Shown here piece by piece: positions 11,366-20,476 of a DNA stretch of 64,000 nt. The notes under the pieces were generated by a model. The model was not told the origin of the DNA. It saw nothing but the letters and a program-made list of their open reading frames with translations, and did no database searches. The stretch is from Klebsiella spallanzanii (GTDB taxonomy: Bacteria > Pseudomonadota > Gammaproteobacteria > Enterobacterales > Enterobacteriaceae). Each line of letters opens with the position of its first letter. The first letter of the stretch is position 1. The translations under genes and the position numbers were made by a program. The stretch covers positions 496,001 to 560,000 of the forward strand of contig NZ_CABGGS010000001.1 in the NCBI RefSeq assembly GCF_902158555.1. The letters run 5' to 3'.

Positions 11366-11394
11366 AAAAAAAACCCGCTAATCGCGGGTTTTTA
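11366..11394. terminator. Bidirectional terminator between crcB and cspE
   Basis: AAAACCCGC and GCGGGTTTT pair around a five-base loop, flanked by A's on one side and T's on the other. It lies between the convergent crcB and cspE genes. Confidence 0.85.
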
Positions 11395-11413
11395 TATTCT
11401 ACTGACGCGTTGC

Positions 11414-11623
11414 TTAGATAGGCATTACGTTTGCAGCAGAAGGGCCTTTGGCACCGTTAGTGATTTCGAACTCTACGCGCTGACCTTCAGCCAGAGTTTT
11501 GAAACCGTTGGACTGGATTGCAGAGAAATGTACGAATACATCTTTGCTGCCATCTTCCGGAGTAATGAAACCGAATCCTTTGGACTCATTAAACCACTTA
11601 ACGTTACCTTTAATCTTAGACAT
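11414..11623 (-). CDS. cspE: Cold shock-like protein CspE
   Basis: A 69-residue cold-shock-domain RNA chaperone with RNP1 KGFGFITP (about residues 15-22) and RNP2 VFVHFSAI (about 29-36). Sequence differs from E. coli CspE only at a few C-terminal positions. It melts secondary structure and can act as a transcription antiterminator. The ATG at 11623 was chosen; a TTG one codon upstream is not needed. A roughly 190-base AT-rich leader and promoter region lies upstream before pagP. Confidence 0.96.
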   Translation of the reverse strand: MSKIKGNVKWFNESKGFGFITPEDGSKDVFVHFSAIQSNGFKTLAEGQRVEFEITNGAKGPSAANVMPI

Positions 11624-11818
11624 CAAAATTACCTTTATATGAAAAAATCGACACTAATACTGTGTCGGGTATCAGTACACCAATTGTGGTACCTTTTGTC
11701 CAGCGCAACTTTGCTAAAAAGTGATAAAAGTCTCTATCTTTTTGTACGCTGTTCACTTTAGTCTTTGTTTTTCCACAAGACAGTGCGCTTATCTCTTTTA
11801 TCACTATGAAATGCCGCA

Positions 11819-12388
11819 TTAAAACTGAATGCGCGCCCATGCAAAGTAAACGTTACCGTTGTTGTAGGTACCCGGTATATAGGTCATCTGGAACGTTGCA
11901 GGGCCGTAACCGATGGAAGCCAGAGGCAGCACTACCGGAATCGGGATATAATTCCAGTTATCACGCGCCGTCACGCCAAGGGTGTAGCCTAAACCAAGGT
12001 GGAAGTTGTCGTCAGCCAAAGGACGCCAGGTTTTCTCCCAACCATAGCCGCCGATGGGCTCCCATTTATTATAAGAGTCTTTGAAAGCCATGAGATAAAT
12101 GCCATGCCAGTTCCCTTTTTCGTCCCATCGGGAGACGCCAAAACCAGCTCCCCACGGGCGTTCGTTGTACCTGTCAGTTTTCTCTTTGTCGTAAGCGAAA
12201 CGGGCATGCCACGTCACCGCTGGGATATAGAGATCGTAATGTTCAGGCTCATTCCAGGTCTGTGCGACGTTATCGGTCAGCGTGTTATAGCCGTCGCGAA
12301 GCGTTGAGCTAAACGATGCGTTAGCGTAAGCGGATGAGAACAACAGGCCCAGGCAGCCAAGAAAAAACCATGTAAATCGACGTAGCAT
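11819..12388 (-). CDS. pagP: Lipid IVA/lipid A palmitoyltransferase PagP
   Basis: A 189-residue outer-membrane beta-barrel acyltransferase that moves palmitate from a phospholipid to lipid A, giving resistance to cationic peptides. A signal peptide ends near AYANA (about residue 24). The region [20 protein letters not shown] carries the catalytic histidine and KDSYNKW the Asp-Ser pair. The ATG at 12388 was chosen because a purine-rich ribosome site precedes it; a GTG two codons earlier is also in frame. The family is PhoP-controlled in other enterics; I did not find a convincing PhoP box. Confidence 0.96.
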   Translation of the reverse strand: MLRRFTWFFLGCLGLLFSSAYANASFSSTLRDGYNTLTDNVAQTWNEPEHYDLYIPAVTWHARFAYDKEKTDRYNERPWGAGFGVSRWDEKGNWHGIYLMAFKDSYNKWEPIGGYGWEKTWRPLADDNFHLGLGYTLGVTARDNWNYIPIPVVLPLASIGYGPATFQMTYIPGTYNNGNVYFAWARIQF

Positions 12389-12561
12389 TAACACTTCTCT
12401 ATTACCAATATCATTTTTAAAACGAAGTAAGATAGCAAAGATAATCTTAATACTACCTTAACGGAATAAGGCAAACTCTTGATTTATACGGTACAAGAAT
12501 CTGAAAATCGTCACCCCTTACGTTTTTATAGCACCGACATGCAATGATTCTCATCGATTTA

Positions 12562-12575
12562 TTGATTTGCATCAG
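12562..12575. promoter_or_regulatory. FNR-type box upstream of dcuC
   Basis: TTGAT-TTGC-ATCAG matches nine of ten defined bases of the FNR consensus TTGAT-N4-ATCAA. It lies about 100 bases upstream of dcuC, whose E. coli homologue is induced by FNR without oxygen. Confidence 0.6.
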
Positions 12576-12672
12576 CGAGTTCCGTCCGTTTTTTAGGCAC
12601 ATTCGCTCACTTAATTTTTCCTTCGCTTCATTTATCAGCAGATTCTTTGGGTTAATGGTTTAGGGGTACAGA

Positions 12673-14046
12673 ATGCTTACGCTAGTAGAGATCCTTATTG
12701 GGATTGTGGTCATTGTGGGCGTCGCCCGCTATATCATTAAAGGCTATTCCGCCACCGGTGTGCTGTTCGTCGGCGGTTTAGTATTACTCATCGCCAGTGC
12801 GCTGATGGGACATAAGATTTTACCTGGCGACGCAACGAGTACCGGTTATTCCGCGACCGATATTGTTGAATACATCAAGATATTGCTGATGAGCCGCGGC
12901 GGCGATCTCGGCATGATGATTATGATGCTGTGCGGTTTCGCCACCTATATGACGCACATAGGCGCCAACGACATGGTCGTGAAGCTTGCATCAAAACCGC
13001 TGCGCTATATTAACTCTCCTTATCTATTGATGATCGCCGCTTATTTTGTTGCCTGTCTGATGTCGCTGGCGGTCTCCTCAGCAACAGGTCTCGGCGTACT
13101 GCTCATGGCGACGCTGTTCCCGGTAATGGTCAATGTTGGCATCAGCCGCGGTGCTGCCGCAGCGATTTGCGCCTCCCCTGCGGCGATTATTCTCTCCCCT
13201 ACTTCTGGCGATGTCGTTTTGGCCGCCAAAGCCGCCGAAATGCCGTTGATTGACTTTGCTTTTAAAACTACGCTCCCCATCTCTATTGTGGCCATTATCA
13301 GCATGGCAATCGCCCACTTTTTCTGGCAACGCTATCTGGATAAAAAAGAGAACGTGGTTCACGAAATGCTTGATGTGAACGAAATTACCACCACAGCCCC
13401 AGCCTTCTACGCCATCCTGCCGTTTACGCCGATTATTGGTGTACTTATTTTCGACGGGAAATGGGGACCTGAGTTGCACATCATCGCGATTCTCGTTCTC
13501 TGTATGCTGCTGGCCGCGGTTCTGGAATTTTGCCGTGGCTTTAACACTAAAAATGTATTCAACGGGCTGGAAGCAGCCTATCGCGGTATGGCTGATGCAT
13601 TCGCTGGCGTGGTCATGCTGTTGGTTGCCGCCGGTGTCTTTGCCCAAGGGCTGAGTACCATTGGCTTTATTAACGGACTGATCTCCATAGCCACATCGTT
13701 TGGCTCCGCTAGTATCATTTTGATGCTGGTCCTGGTCATTCTGACCATGCTGGCGGCGATGACGACGGGTTCTGGTAATGCCCCATTTTATGCTTTCGTT
13801 GAGATGATCCCGAAGCTGGCACACTCTTCCGGCATCAACCCCGCCTATCTTTCCATTCCGATGCTACAGGCATCTAACCTCGGCAGGACTATTTCACCAG
13901 TATCTGGTGTTGTCGTCGCCGTGGCAGGAATGGCAAAAATATCACCGTTCGAAGTGGTAAAACGGACCTCAGTCCCGGTTCTGGTTGGCTTATTGGTGGT
14001 TATTATCGCCACCGAGGTATTAGTCCCCGGCAGCGCAATCCGCTAA
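12673..14046 (+). CDS. dcuC: Anaerobic C4-dicarboxylate transporter DcuC
   Basis: A 457-residue polytopic inner-membrane carrier for fumarate, succinate and related C4-dicarboxylates, mostly succinate efflux in fermentation. About 12-14 hydrophobic segments span the protein. Conserved loops include SSATGLGVLLMATLFPVMVN and MTTGSGNAPFYAFVEMIPKL. Length is close to the E. coli protein (461). An FNR-type box upstream fits anaerobic induction. In E. coli a citrate-fermentation cluster separates dcuC from rna; here rna starts 92 bases downstream. Confidence 0.95.
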   Translation: MLTLVEILIGIVVIVGVARYIIKGYSATGVLFVGGLVLLIASALMGHKILPGDATSTGYSATDIVEYIKILLMSRGGDLGMMIMMLCGFATYMTHIGANDMVVKLASKPLRYINSPYLLMIAAYFVACLMSLAVSSATGLGVLLMATLFPVMVNVGISRGAAAAICASPAAIILSPTSGDVVLAAKAAEMPLIDFAFKTTLPISIVAIISMAIAHFFWQRYLDKKENVVHEMLDVNEITTTAPAFYAILPFTPIIGVLIFDGKWGPELHIIAILVLCMLLAAVLEFCRGFNTKNVFNGLEAAYRGMADAFAGVVMLLVAAGVFAQGLSTIGFINGLISIATSFGSASIILMLVLVILTMLAAMTTGSGNAPFYAFVEMIPKLAHSSGINPAYLSIPMLQASNLGRTISPVSGVVVAVAGMAKISPFEVVKRTSVPVLVGLLVVIIATEVLVPGSAIR

Positions 14047-14061
14047 CGTTGAAACCCCGCG

Positions 14062-14088
14062 AAAAGGCGCCTGCTGGCGCCTTTTTTA
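14062..14088 (+). terminator. Terminator after dcuC
   Basis: AAAAGGCGCC (14062-14071) and GGCGCCTTTTTT (14076-14087) form a strong hairpin with a four-base loop and T-tract. Confidence 0.9.
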
Positions 14089-14138
14089 TGCTTTAATAAC
14101 TCAATGTTATCAATGACCATCTGTCATCAGGAATAAAA

Positions 14139-14933
14139 ATGTTCAGGAAGGATTTCGTCGCCATTGCTCTCTTGCTCGGTACGACTCAAGTCAGCGCGGA
14201 TCCGCTGATCGCAACGCAATACGGCGATTTTGACCGCTACGTACTGGCCCTCTCCTGGCAAACAGGGTTTTGCCAAAGCATGCAAGACCGCAACCGCAGC
14301 GAGCCGGAAGAGTGTCGATTGCAGCAAGAACGCAGCAATAAAGCTGATTTCCTGACCGTACACGGGCTATGGCCCAGCTTGCCCAAATCCATCGCGGCGC
14401 GCGGTGTCGACGAGCGGCGCTGGATGCGCTTTGGCTGCGCGACACGCCCTATCCCCAATATGCCGGAAGCCAAGGCCGGGCAAAAATGCCAGGCAGCGGA
14501 AACGGGCCTATCACTGGAAATGGCGAATAAACTTAACGGCGTAATGCCGGGTTCTGGTGGTAATTCATGTCTTGAGCGTTATGAATACGCCAAGCACGGG
14601 ATCTGCTTTGGTTTTAATCCTGACAACTATTTCGGTGCTATGGTACGCCTGAACGCTGAGATCAAACAAAGCCCTTTGGGCACCTTCATGGCGAAACACT
14701 ATGGTCAAACGATTAGCCGGGATGGCTTCAACGCTGCGGCTGCAGCTGCCTATGGAAAACAGAACGTTAAGGCGTTCAAACTGACCTGCAACGGCAATCC
14801 CGCCTACCTGACTGAGATGCAAATCTCGATCAAAGCCACGGCGATCAATGACCCTCTTTCCACTGATTCTTTCTTACCCCAGCCCCATCCGGGAAACTGC
14901 GGTAAGCAATTTCTGCTGGATAAGGCTGGTTGA
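14139..14933 (+). CDS. rna: Ribonuclease I (periplasmic RNase T2 family)
   Basis: A 264-residue periplasmic endoribonuclease of the T2 family that cleaves RNA non-specifically through 2',3'-cyclic phosphates. A signal peptide ends near QVSA (about residue 20). The two catalytic signatures are H75 in TVHGLWPS and E146/H153 in LERYEYAKHGICFG. Cysteines are numerous, as expected for a disulfide-bonded periplasmic enzyme. It follows dcuC directly. Confidence 0.95.
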   Translation: MFRKDFVAIALLLGTTQVSADPLIATQYGDFDRYVLALSWQTGFCQSMQDRNRSEPEECRLQQERSNKADFLTVHGLWPSLPKSIAARGVDERRWMRFGCATRPIPNMPEAKAGQKCQAAETGLSLEMANKLNGVMPGSGGNSCLERYEYAKHGICFGFNPDNYFGAMVRLNAEIKQSPLGTFMAKHYGQTISRDGFNAAAAAAYGKQNVKAFKLTCNGNPAYLTEMQISIKATAINDPLSTDSFLPQPHPGNCGKQFLLDKAG

Positions 14934-15088
14934 ATTTCATACAACCCAGCTATCATTCATCACTGAATGTGCGTTTAATCACTTCAAACCATCACCAAGT
15001 CTCAGTATGATGAGTGGACATTAACCCTTGCCATTTTCGGTGAGGGTTTTCTTTTACGGACAGGTTCCTGGATAACATGGAGTATGCG

Positions 15089-15499
15089 ATGACCAGACCC
15101 GCAATCATCATTAATGAACTTGATGCAGAACGCATCGACAGGCTGCTGGAACAACCTGCGTTCGCCAACTCACCGGTCGCGAATGCATTGAACGACGAGC
15201 TTGACCGCGCGCAAATGCTGGCTCCAGAAGCCATGCCGCATGATGTTGTCAGCATGAACAGCCAGGTCAGATTCCGCGATTTAACGACGGGTGAAGAACG
15301 CATCCGCACGCTGGTTTTCCCGGCTCAGGCCACTGATAGCGCCACTCAGTTGTCGGTTATGGCCCCGGTTGGCGCCGCCTTGCTAGGACTCAAAGTCGGC
15401 AGCGCCATTCACTGGGAATTGCCGGGTGGTACCTCAACGCACCTCGAAGTGCTGGAGCTGCTGTATCAGCCGGAAGCCGCTGGCGATTTCCACCGTTAA
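15089..15499 (+). CDS. rnk: Regulator of nucleoside diphosphate kinase Rnk
   Basis: A 136-residue protein related to the GreA/GreB C-terminal domain, with a short coiled-coil N-terminus and a FKBP-like domain ([18 protein letters not shown], then [21 protein letters not shown]). It binds RNA polymerase and can compete with Gre factors. The internal ATG at 15089 gives the E. coli length; a four-codon extension upstream is possible but not needed. A terminator follows. Confidence 0.94.
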   Translation: MTRPAIIINELDAERIDRLLEQPAFANSPVANALNDELDRAQMLAPEAMPHDVVSMNSQVRFRDLTTGEERIRTLVFPAQATDSATQLSVMAPVGAALLGLKVGSAIHWELPGGTSTHLEVLELLYQPEAAGDFHR

Positions 15500-15534
15500 T
15501 CTCCCCACTGCCTGAGGCGCTTTGCGCTTTATCC

Positions 15535-15560
15535 AGAGGATGTAATCACATCCTCTTTCT
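15535..15560 (+). terminator. Terminator after rnk
   Basis: AGAGGATGT (15535-15543) pairs perfectly with ACATCCTCT (15548-15556), followed by TTTCT. Confidence 0.75.
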
Positions 15561-15698
15561 GCATCTTTCACTCCCCTCTTCTCTTTTGACAAACTTTTAC
15601 GCCACATGCCATCCGATCTGACAATTTTGCGACCTGAATGGCACAATACTTTCCTATAATATGTTGATATAGAAGCAGACGAACAAGGAGGAATGCAT

Positions 15699-16127
15699 AT
15701 GTATAAAACAATCATTATGCCCGTTGATGTCTTTGAAATGGAGTTAAGCGATAAAGCCGTTCGCCATGCGGAGTTTTTAGCCCAGCAGGACGGGGTTATC
15801 CATCTTCTCCACGTACTACCTGGATCATCAAGCTTCACAATGAGTCGTTTCACCGCCGATCTGCGCCGTTTTGAAGAGCATTTGCAACATGAAGCAGAAA
15901 CGCGCCTGCAAACGATGGCCGGGCATTTCAGCATTGACCCGTCGCGAATCAAAATGCATGTCCGCTTTGGTAACGTGCGAGATATGGTCAATGAACTGGC
16001 AAATGAAATTAAAGCCGATGTGGTGGTGATAGGTTCGCGCAATCCGTCAATCAGCACGCACCTGCTTGGATCTAATGCCTCAAGCGTGATACGCCATGCT
16101 CATATTCCTGTGATGGTCGTTAGATAA
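15699..16127 (+). CDS. uspG: Universal stress protein UspG
   Basis: A 142-residue universal stress protein of the nucleotide-binding (MJ0577-like) group. The N-terminal [11 protein letters not shown] and the C-terminal [20 protein letters not shown] supply the ATP-binding G-x2-G-x9-G-S pattern. The start at 15699 has an AAGGAGG ribosome site seven bases upstream; a second ATG at 15693 is too close to it. In E. coli a dehydrogenase gene (ybdR) lies between rnk and uspG; here it is absent. Confidence 0.94.
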   Translation: MYKTIIMPVDVFEMELSDKAVRHAEFLAQQDGVIHLLHVLPGSSSFTMSRFTADLRRFEEHLQHEAETRLQTMAGHFSIDPSRIKMHVRFGNVRDMVNELANEIKADVVVIGSRNPSISTHLLGSNASSVIRHAHIPVMVVR

Positions 16128-16145
16128 CATTATTGAGGTAAAAAA

Positions 16146-16172
16146 AAGAGGCTACTCCAGGTAGCCTCTTTG
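16146..16172. terminator. Bidirectional terminator between uspG and ahpF
   Basis: AGAGGCTAC (16147-16155) and GTAGCCTCT (16161-16169) form a perfect stem flanked by A's and T's. It lies between the convergent uspG and ahpF genes. Confidence 0.85.
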
Positions 16173-16203
16173 CTGTGCAGGTTTAGTCTTACTTTATTAT
16201 GAA

Positions 16204-17769
16204 TTATGCGGTCTTAGTGCGAATCAGGTAGTCGAATGAGCTAAGCGAAGCTTTCGCACCTTCGCCAGTGGCGATAATAATCTGTTTGTACGGTACCGTC
16301 GTGCAGTCGCCCGCAGCGAACACGCCCTTCACGTTGGTTTCACATTTCGCATCGATGATGATTTCACCCATGCGGTTACGCTCAATCGCGCCTTCCAGCC
16401 AGTTGGTATTCGGCAGCAGGCCTATCTGCACGAAAATCCCGGACAGCGCCACGTGATGCTCGTCGCCGCTCACGCGGTCACGGTACTGCAGACCGGTGAC
16501 TTTGCTGCCGTCGCCTACCACTTCCGTAGTCTGCGCGTTAAGAATAATATCTACATTCTTCAGGCTACGAACTTTGTCCTGCAAAACCTGATCCGCTTTC
16601 ATCTCCGGCGCAAACTCAAGCAAAGTCACGTGTTCAACTACGCCTGCCAGATCGATTGCGGCTTCCACGCCGGAGTTACCACCGCCGATAACCGCCACGC
16701 GCTTACCTTTAAACAGCGGGCCGTCGCAGTGCGGACAGTAGGTCACGCCCTTCGTGCGATACTGATCTTCACCCGGAACGTTCATGTTACGCCATTTAGC
16801 ACCGGTGGCAATGATAACGCTACGTGCTTTCAGCACCGCGCCAGAAGCGGTCTCAACCTGATGCAGGCCGCCTTCAACTGAAGCAGGAATCAGTTTAGAA
16901 GCGCTCTGAGAATCAATAACATCAACATCGTATTCGCTGACGTGCGCTTTTAACGCGCCAGCCAGTTTCTGGCCTTCCGTTTTTGGTACTGAGATATAGT
17001 TTTCGATATCAACGGTATCCAGCACCTGGCCGCCAAAGCGTTCCCCCATCAGACCGGTACGAATGCCTTTACGCGCAGAGTAAACGGCCGCAGCTGCGCC
17101 GGACGGGCCTGAGCCGACAATTAACACATCATAAGCTTCACGTTTATTCAGCTCTTCGGCCGCACGTTTTTCCGCACCAGTATCGACTTTGGCAACGATC
17201 TCGGTCAGCGTCATACGACCCTGACCAAATTCCTTACCGTTCATAAAGACCGCCGGTACGCCCATCACATTGCGCTCGGTGATTTCATTCTGGTAGGTTC
17301 CGCCGTCAATCGCCGTATGCTTAATACGCGGATTCAATACCGCCATCAGGTTTAACGCCTGAACCACATCCGGGCAGTTGTGGCATGAAAGCGAATAATA
17401 GGTTTCGAATTCAAAATCACCATCAATGTCGCGGATTTGCTCCAGCAAAGACTGCGCTTCTTTTGACGGATGACCGCCGGTCCACAGCAGGGCCAAAACT
17501 AAAGAGGTGAATTCATGCCCCAGTGGAGAACCAGCAAAACGCGGCCCCTGGTGAGAACCTGGGTTGGTAATGAGGAATGACGGCTTACGTACCGCCAGGC
17601 CATTATCCTCCTTGAAGGTGACTTTATCTGACAGTTCAGCAATTTCAGCCAGCAGTTCCCTGATTTCTGCCGATTTAGCGCCGTCATCCAGCGTGGCAAT
17701 CAGCTCAACAGGTTTGGTCAGCTTCTCAAGATAGGCCTTGAGCTGGGTTTTCATGTTGGTGTCGAGCAT
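16204..17769 (-). CDS. ahpF: Alkyl hydroperoxide reductase subunit F
   Basis: A 521-residue flavoprotein that passes electrons from NADH to AhpC. The N-terminal tandem thioredoxin-like domain holds the C129-HN-C132 centre, and the C-terminal thioredoxin-reductase-like domain holds FAD ([19 protein letters not shown]), NADH ([14 protein letters not shown]) and the CPHC redox centre near 345-348. Length equals the E. coli enzyme. It lies downstream of ahpC on the same strand, separated by a roughly 240-base spacer that contains an ERIC-type repeat. Confidence 0.98.
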   Translation of the reverse strand: MLDTNMKTQLKAYLEKLTKPVELIATLDDGAKSAEIRELLAEIAELSDKVTFKEDNGLAVRKPSFLITNPGSHQGPRFAGSPLGHEFTSLVLALLWTGGHPSKEAQSLLEQIRDIDGDFEFETYYSLSCHNCPDVVQALNLMAVLNPRIKHTAIDGGTYQNEITERNVMGVPAVFMNGKEFGQGRMTLTEIVAKVDTGAEKRAAEELNKREAYDVLIVGSGPSGAAAAVYSARKGIRTGLMGERFGGQVLDTVDIENYISVPKTEGQKLAGALKAHVSEYDVDVIDSQSASKLIPASVEGGLHQVETASGAVLKARSVIIATGAKWRNMNVPGEDQYRTKGVTYCPHCDGPLFKGKRVAVIGGGNSGVEAAIDLAGVVEHVTLLEFAPEMKADQVLQDKVRSLKNVDIILNAQTTEVVGDGSKVTGLQYRDRVSGDEHHVALSGIFVQIGLLPNTNWLEGAIERNRMGEIIIDAKCETNVKGVFAAGDCTTVPYKQIIIATGEGAKASLSSFDYLIRTKTA

Positions 17770-17889
17770 TTTTAATCTCCTGGGCTTAAAACATCATCAT
17801 GCAAGCGGCCTCGTTCAGGCAGCCTGAATGCGCTTGCATTATGGTGCTGGAATAAAACGGGTGCGGCGCACCCGCTTGAGGATTAATTC

Positions 17890-18000
17890 GCCAGTATTTC
17901 GCGTTACAAGAAGGCCGCAAGCTTATGAATCCCCGGGAGCTTACATAAGTAACTAACCGGGGTGATTAAGCGAAGCCAACGCACTTGTAGCGTGAAAGGC
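17890..18000. repeat. ERIC (intergenic repeat unit) between ahpC and ahpF
   Basis: The core ATGAATCCCCGGGAGCTTAC, then ATAAGTAACTAACCGGGGTG and AAGCGAAGCCAACGCACTTG, matches the remembered ERIC consensus closely, including both regions used as ERIC primers. It is transcribed within the ahpC-ahpF spacer and can fold into a long hairpin. Left boundary is approximate. Confidence 0.85.
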
Positions 18001-18010
18001 GCTGCGAATT

Positions 18011-18574
18011 TTAGATCTTACCAACCAGATCTAAAGAAGGAGCCAGAGTCGCTTCGCCTTCTTTCCATTTAGCCGGGCAAACTTCACCTGGGTGAGAAGC
18101 TACATACTGAGCGGCTTTGATTTTACGCAGCAGATCAGATGCATCGCGGCCGATACCTTCAGCGGTAACTTCGATAGCCTGGATAATACCCTGTGGGTCA
18201 ACAACGAAGGTTGCACGATCTGCCAGACCTTCATCTTCACGCATGTTGTCGAAGTTACGGGTCAGGGCGCCAGTCGGGTCGCCGATCATCGCATATTTGA
18301 TTTTCGCGATAGTTTCAGAGCTGCTGTGCCACGCTTTGTGGGTGAAGTGGGTATCAGTAGATACGGAGTAAACGTCTACGCCCAGCTTCTGCAGTTCTTC
18401 ATAATGGTCCGCCACGTCACCCAGTTCAGTCGGGCAAACGAAGGTGAAGTCAGCCGGATAGAAGAAGAAGACGCTCCAGCGGCCTTCAGTATCTTTCTCG
18501 GTTACTTCGATGAATTCACCGTTTTTGAACGCCTGGTTTTTAAAAGGTTTGATTTTGGTATTAATTAAGGACAT
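18011..18574 (-). CDS. ahpC: Alkyl hydroperoxide reductase peroxiredoxin AhpC
   Basis: A 187-residue typical two-cysteine peroxiredoxin that reduces H2O2, organic peroxides and peroxynitrite. The peroxidatic C47 is in FTFVCPTEL and the resolving C166 is in [10 protein letters not shown]. AhpF recycles it. In enterics OxyR activates the gene; the leader here looks like the E. coli ahpC leader but I did not score an OxyR site. In E. coli dsbG is the divergent neighbour; here no dsbG is present. Confidence 0.98.
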   Translation of the reverse strand: MSLINTKIKPFKNQAFKNGEFIEVTEKDTEGRWSVFFFYPADFTFVCPTELGDVADHYEELQKLGVDVYSVSTDTHFTHKAWHSSSETIAKIKYAMIGDPTGALTRNFDNMREDEGLADRATFVVDPQGIIQAIEVTAEGIGRDASDLLRKIKAAQYVASHPGEVCPAKWKEGEATLAPSLDLVGKI

Positions 18575-18749
18575 CTATACTTCCTCCGTGTTTTCGTTGA
18601 GGTCTAAGTTAACGAATTTTTCCTGACTCGACCAATGCGTTTGCATTATCGAATCAATAAGCGTTATCTAACAACCGTAACAAGACAACTTTGTGAACCG
18701 GTCAACGCGATGGCAAGCTTCCGCCGCTTTTCGCATTTTATGTGCTGAA

Positions 18750-18778
18750 AAGTAAAAAGGCCGCCCTTTCAGGCGGCC
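18750..18778 (-). terminator. Hairpin terminator on the minus strand with no clear gene upstream of it
   Basis: GGCCGCC (18759-18765) pairs with GGCGGCC (18772-18778). On the - strand it is followed by TTTTTACTTTTC. It would end a leftward transcript, yet no recognised - strand gene lies between here and ybdO. Confidence 0.6.
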
Positions 18779-19394
18779 CCATTACCTGAAATACCCGCAG
18801 GTAGGTTCAGCGCCAGCAAGCTGGCAATGTGTTGCGCTCTACACCTTAATGTAACAGCTTGGGGATTACATCACCCACTGAATCAAAGGGCAATCCGCGT
18901 GACTGCAGGTCTTGCCTATGGCTGTAATAGGTTTGACCTCTACACTTACTCTTCTCATTGATTTTACTAAGCATAAGTTAGTCCGGGCGTTCAAACCAGC
19001 AAGTCCGACCGTCGCGGTAGCGACTCTGACCAACGAAAAGCCTGAGCAGATCTGGCTCGACAACGAACATCACGACGGCAAATACGATATAGAGGCGCCA
19101 ACCTCCATTCCACCTGAACTCATGAGGTACTTAATTTCGACCAGTAATTAATGAATAATCCGGGTACCAACGTCACATCTGCCATTTACTGCATGAATAA
19201 GAAAGCGCACTCCAGAAAACACCAGGTCTTCCAGATAAAGAAAAACTACAGATGATGATAGGGGTGGGGTAACTCTTCATAAACGACCATTTTCCGTCAG
19301 GCTTAGTAGTACACAAAAGGATCTGGCGAAATGCTCAATGGTGGTATATATTTAGATAAACTTAATGCAGCACTTAGTTTAAATAATAATGAAT

Positions 19395-19409
19395 AATCAC
19401 GCAATGCAT
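19395..19409. promoter_or_regulatory. Candidate YbdO operator, upstream copy
   Basis: AATCACGCAATGCAT lies 58 bases before ybdO. It matches 13 of 15 bases of the box at 20393-20407 before ybdN. Such imperfect palindromes with a T-N11-A core are typical LysR-type sites. Confidence 0.5.
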
Positions 19410-19467
19410 ATAATGCACATACACAATATTCTCTTTTCCCTTCTGCCAACTTAACAGGACGTTGATT

Positions 19468-20379
19468 ATGGCTAACCTTTACGATCTCAAAAAGTTTGAC
19501 CTGAACCTACTGGTTATTTTTGAATGCATTTATCAGAATTTAAGCATCAGTAAAGCCGCTGAAACGCTATTTATTACGCCTTCGGCCGTCAGTCAATCGC
19601 TTCAGCGCCTGCGTACCCAGCTTAACGATCCGCTATTTGTTCGTTCCGGTAAAGGGATCACCCCCACTACGGTAGGTGTTAATTTACACAATCACCTGGA
19701 AAAAAACCTTAACCAGCTTGAACAAACTATCAATATCACCAATCGTTCAGAGTTAAGAAAACGCCTTGTTGTCTATGCTCCGCAACTTTTTATCACCATA
19801 AAAACAACAAGTCTGATTCACATGTTATTAGATGAAGCAAATATACATGTAGAGCATCATGATCTTCTGGCATCCGGGGAATCTGTCGAAAACCTGTTAT
19901 CTTATCGTAAGGCAGACCTGATATTTAGCACTATGCCAATCTCATCTCGCGCAACCGTATGTAAATTGGTTCAGGAAGTGGATATCGCTCTCGTTTGTAG
20001 CGAACATCATCCACGAAAGGAGTCATTAACAACAACAAAAGCGATACTTCAGGAAGGTTTTACTGGTTATCTTTCAAATGACCAGGGTACTAAATCATTT
20101 CAAAGTCAGACGAGTAGCTTTCTTTCTGACCGGAAAATATCATTTAGCAGCGATTCATACATCGCCATCCTGAACGTTATTCAACAAACTGATTTAATTG
20201 GCTTTGTCCCCACATGCATTCTGGAGCAGATAAGTTTCAAAAATAAATTTAAAACTTTAGATACTCCCTTCAAGATCCCAACCATGACGATTTATATGAT
20301 TTACAACCGGGTCAACCTTGATGATCCAAATTTTGCGAAGTTTATTGATGACTGCAAAAAAAATAATATTTACGCATAA
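19468..20379 (+). CDS. ybdO: LysR-family transcriptional regulator YbdO
   Basis: A 303-residue LysR-type regulator beginning MANLYDLKKFDLNLLVIFEC, nearly identical at the N-terminus to E. coli YbdO (also called CitR). The helix-turn-helix lies at about residues 25-45 (ISKAAETLFITPSAVSQSLQ). The effector domain is more divergent. The gene is AT-richer than its neighbours. The start is the ATG at 19468; a TTG two codons upstream is unlikely. It lies 97 bases upstream of ybdN on the same strand, and similar boxes flank it on both sides, suggesting it controls itself and ybdNM. Confidence 0.88.
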   Translation: MANLYDLKKFDLNLLVIFECIYQNLSISKAAETLFITPSAVSQSLQRLRTQLNDPLFVRSGKGITPTTVGVNLHNHLEKNLNQLEQTINITNRSELRKRLVVYAPQLFITIKTTSLIHMLLDEANIHVEHHDLLASGESVENLLSYRKADLIFSTMPISSRATVCKLVQEVDIALVCSEHHPRKESLTTTKAILQEGFTGYLSNDQGTKSFQSQTSSFLSDRKISFSSDSYIAILNVIQQTDLIGFVPTCILEQISFKNKFKTLDTPFKIPTMTIYMIYNRVNLDDPNFAKFIDDCKKNNIYA

Positions 20380-20386
20380 TTAAGAC

Positions 20387-20413
20387 GTTATTATTCACGC
20401 AATGAATAATAAC
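20387..20413. promoter_or_regulatory. Perfect 11-bp inverted repeat between ybdO and ybdN, candidate YbdO operator
   Basis: GTTATTATTCA (20387-20397) and TGAATAATAAC (20403-20413) flank CGCAA. The central 15 bases match the box upstream of ybdO at 13 positions. The hairpin lacks a T-tract, so operator is preferred over terminator. Confidence 0.55.
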
Positions 20414-20476
20414 TAATCTCTTGATTAGAAAAGAAATATGATATAACAACACTGTATCTTTAGCATTAAAGGAATA

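Larger units (their letters stand above)
18575..19467. other. 893-base intergenic region between ahpC and ybdO; dsbG missing
   Basis: The first part is the ahpC promoter and leader. A hairpin with a - strand T-tract lies at 18754-18778. Two overlapping short ORFs sit at 18866-19063 (-) and 18912-19151 (+); neither resembles a protein I know, including DsbG, and neither is called. From about 19150 the DNA is AT-rich and leads into the ybdO promoter. Base composition and the missing dsbG suggest a degraded junction. Confidence 0.5.

Noticed and set aside
12395-12480. PhoP box upstream of pagP
   Set aside because: The best candidate on the pagP strand, CGTTAA-N5-TATTAA, matches only four of six bases in each half.
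18600-18700. OxyR site upstream of ahpC
   Set aside because: The region resembles the remembered E. coli leader, but I could not align four ATAG/CTAT elements with correct spacing.
18866-19151. Two overlapping short frames, 65 codons (-) and 79 codons (+), between ahpC and ybdO
   Set aside because: Neither resembles a known family and neither has a convincing ribosome site; one may be real, but the sequence alone does not support a call.
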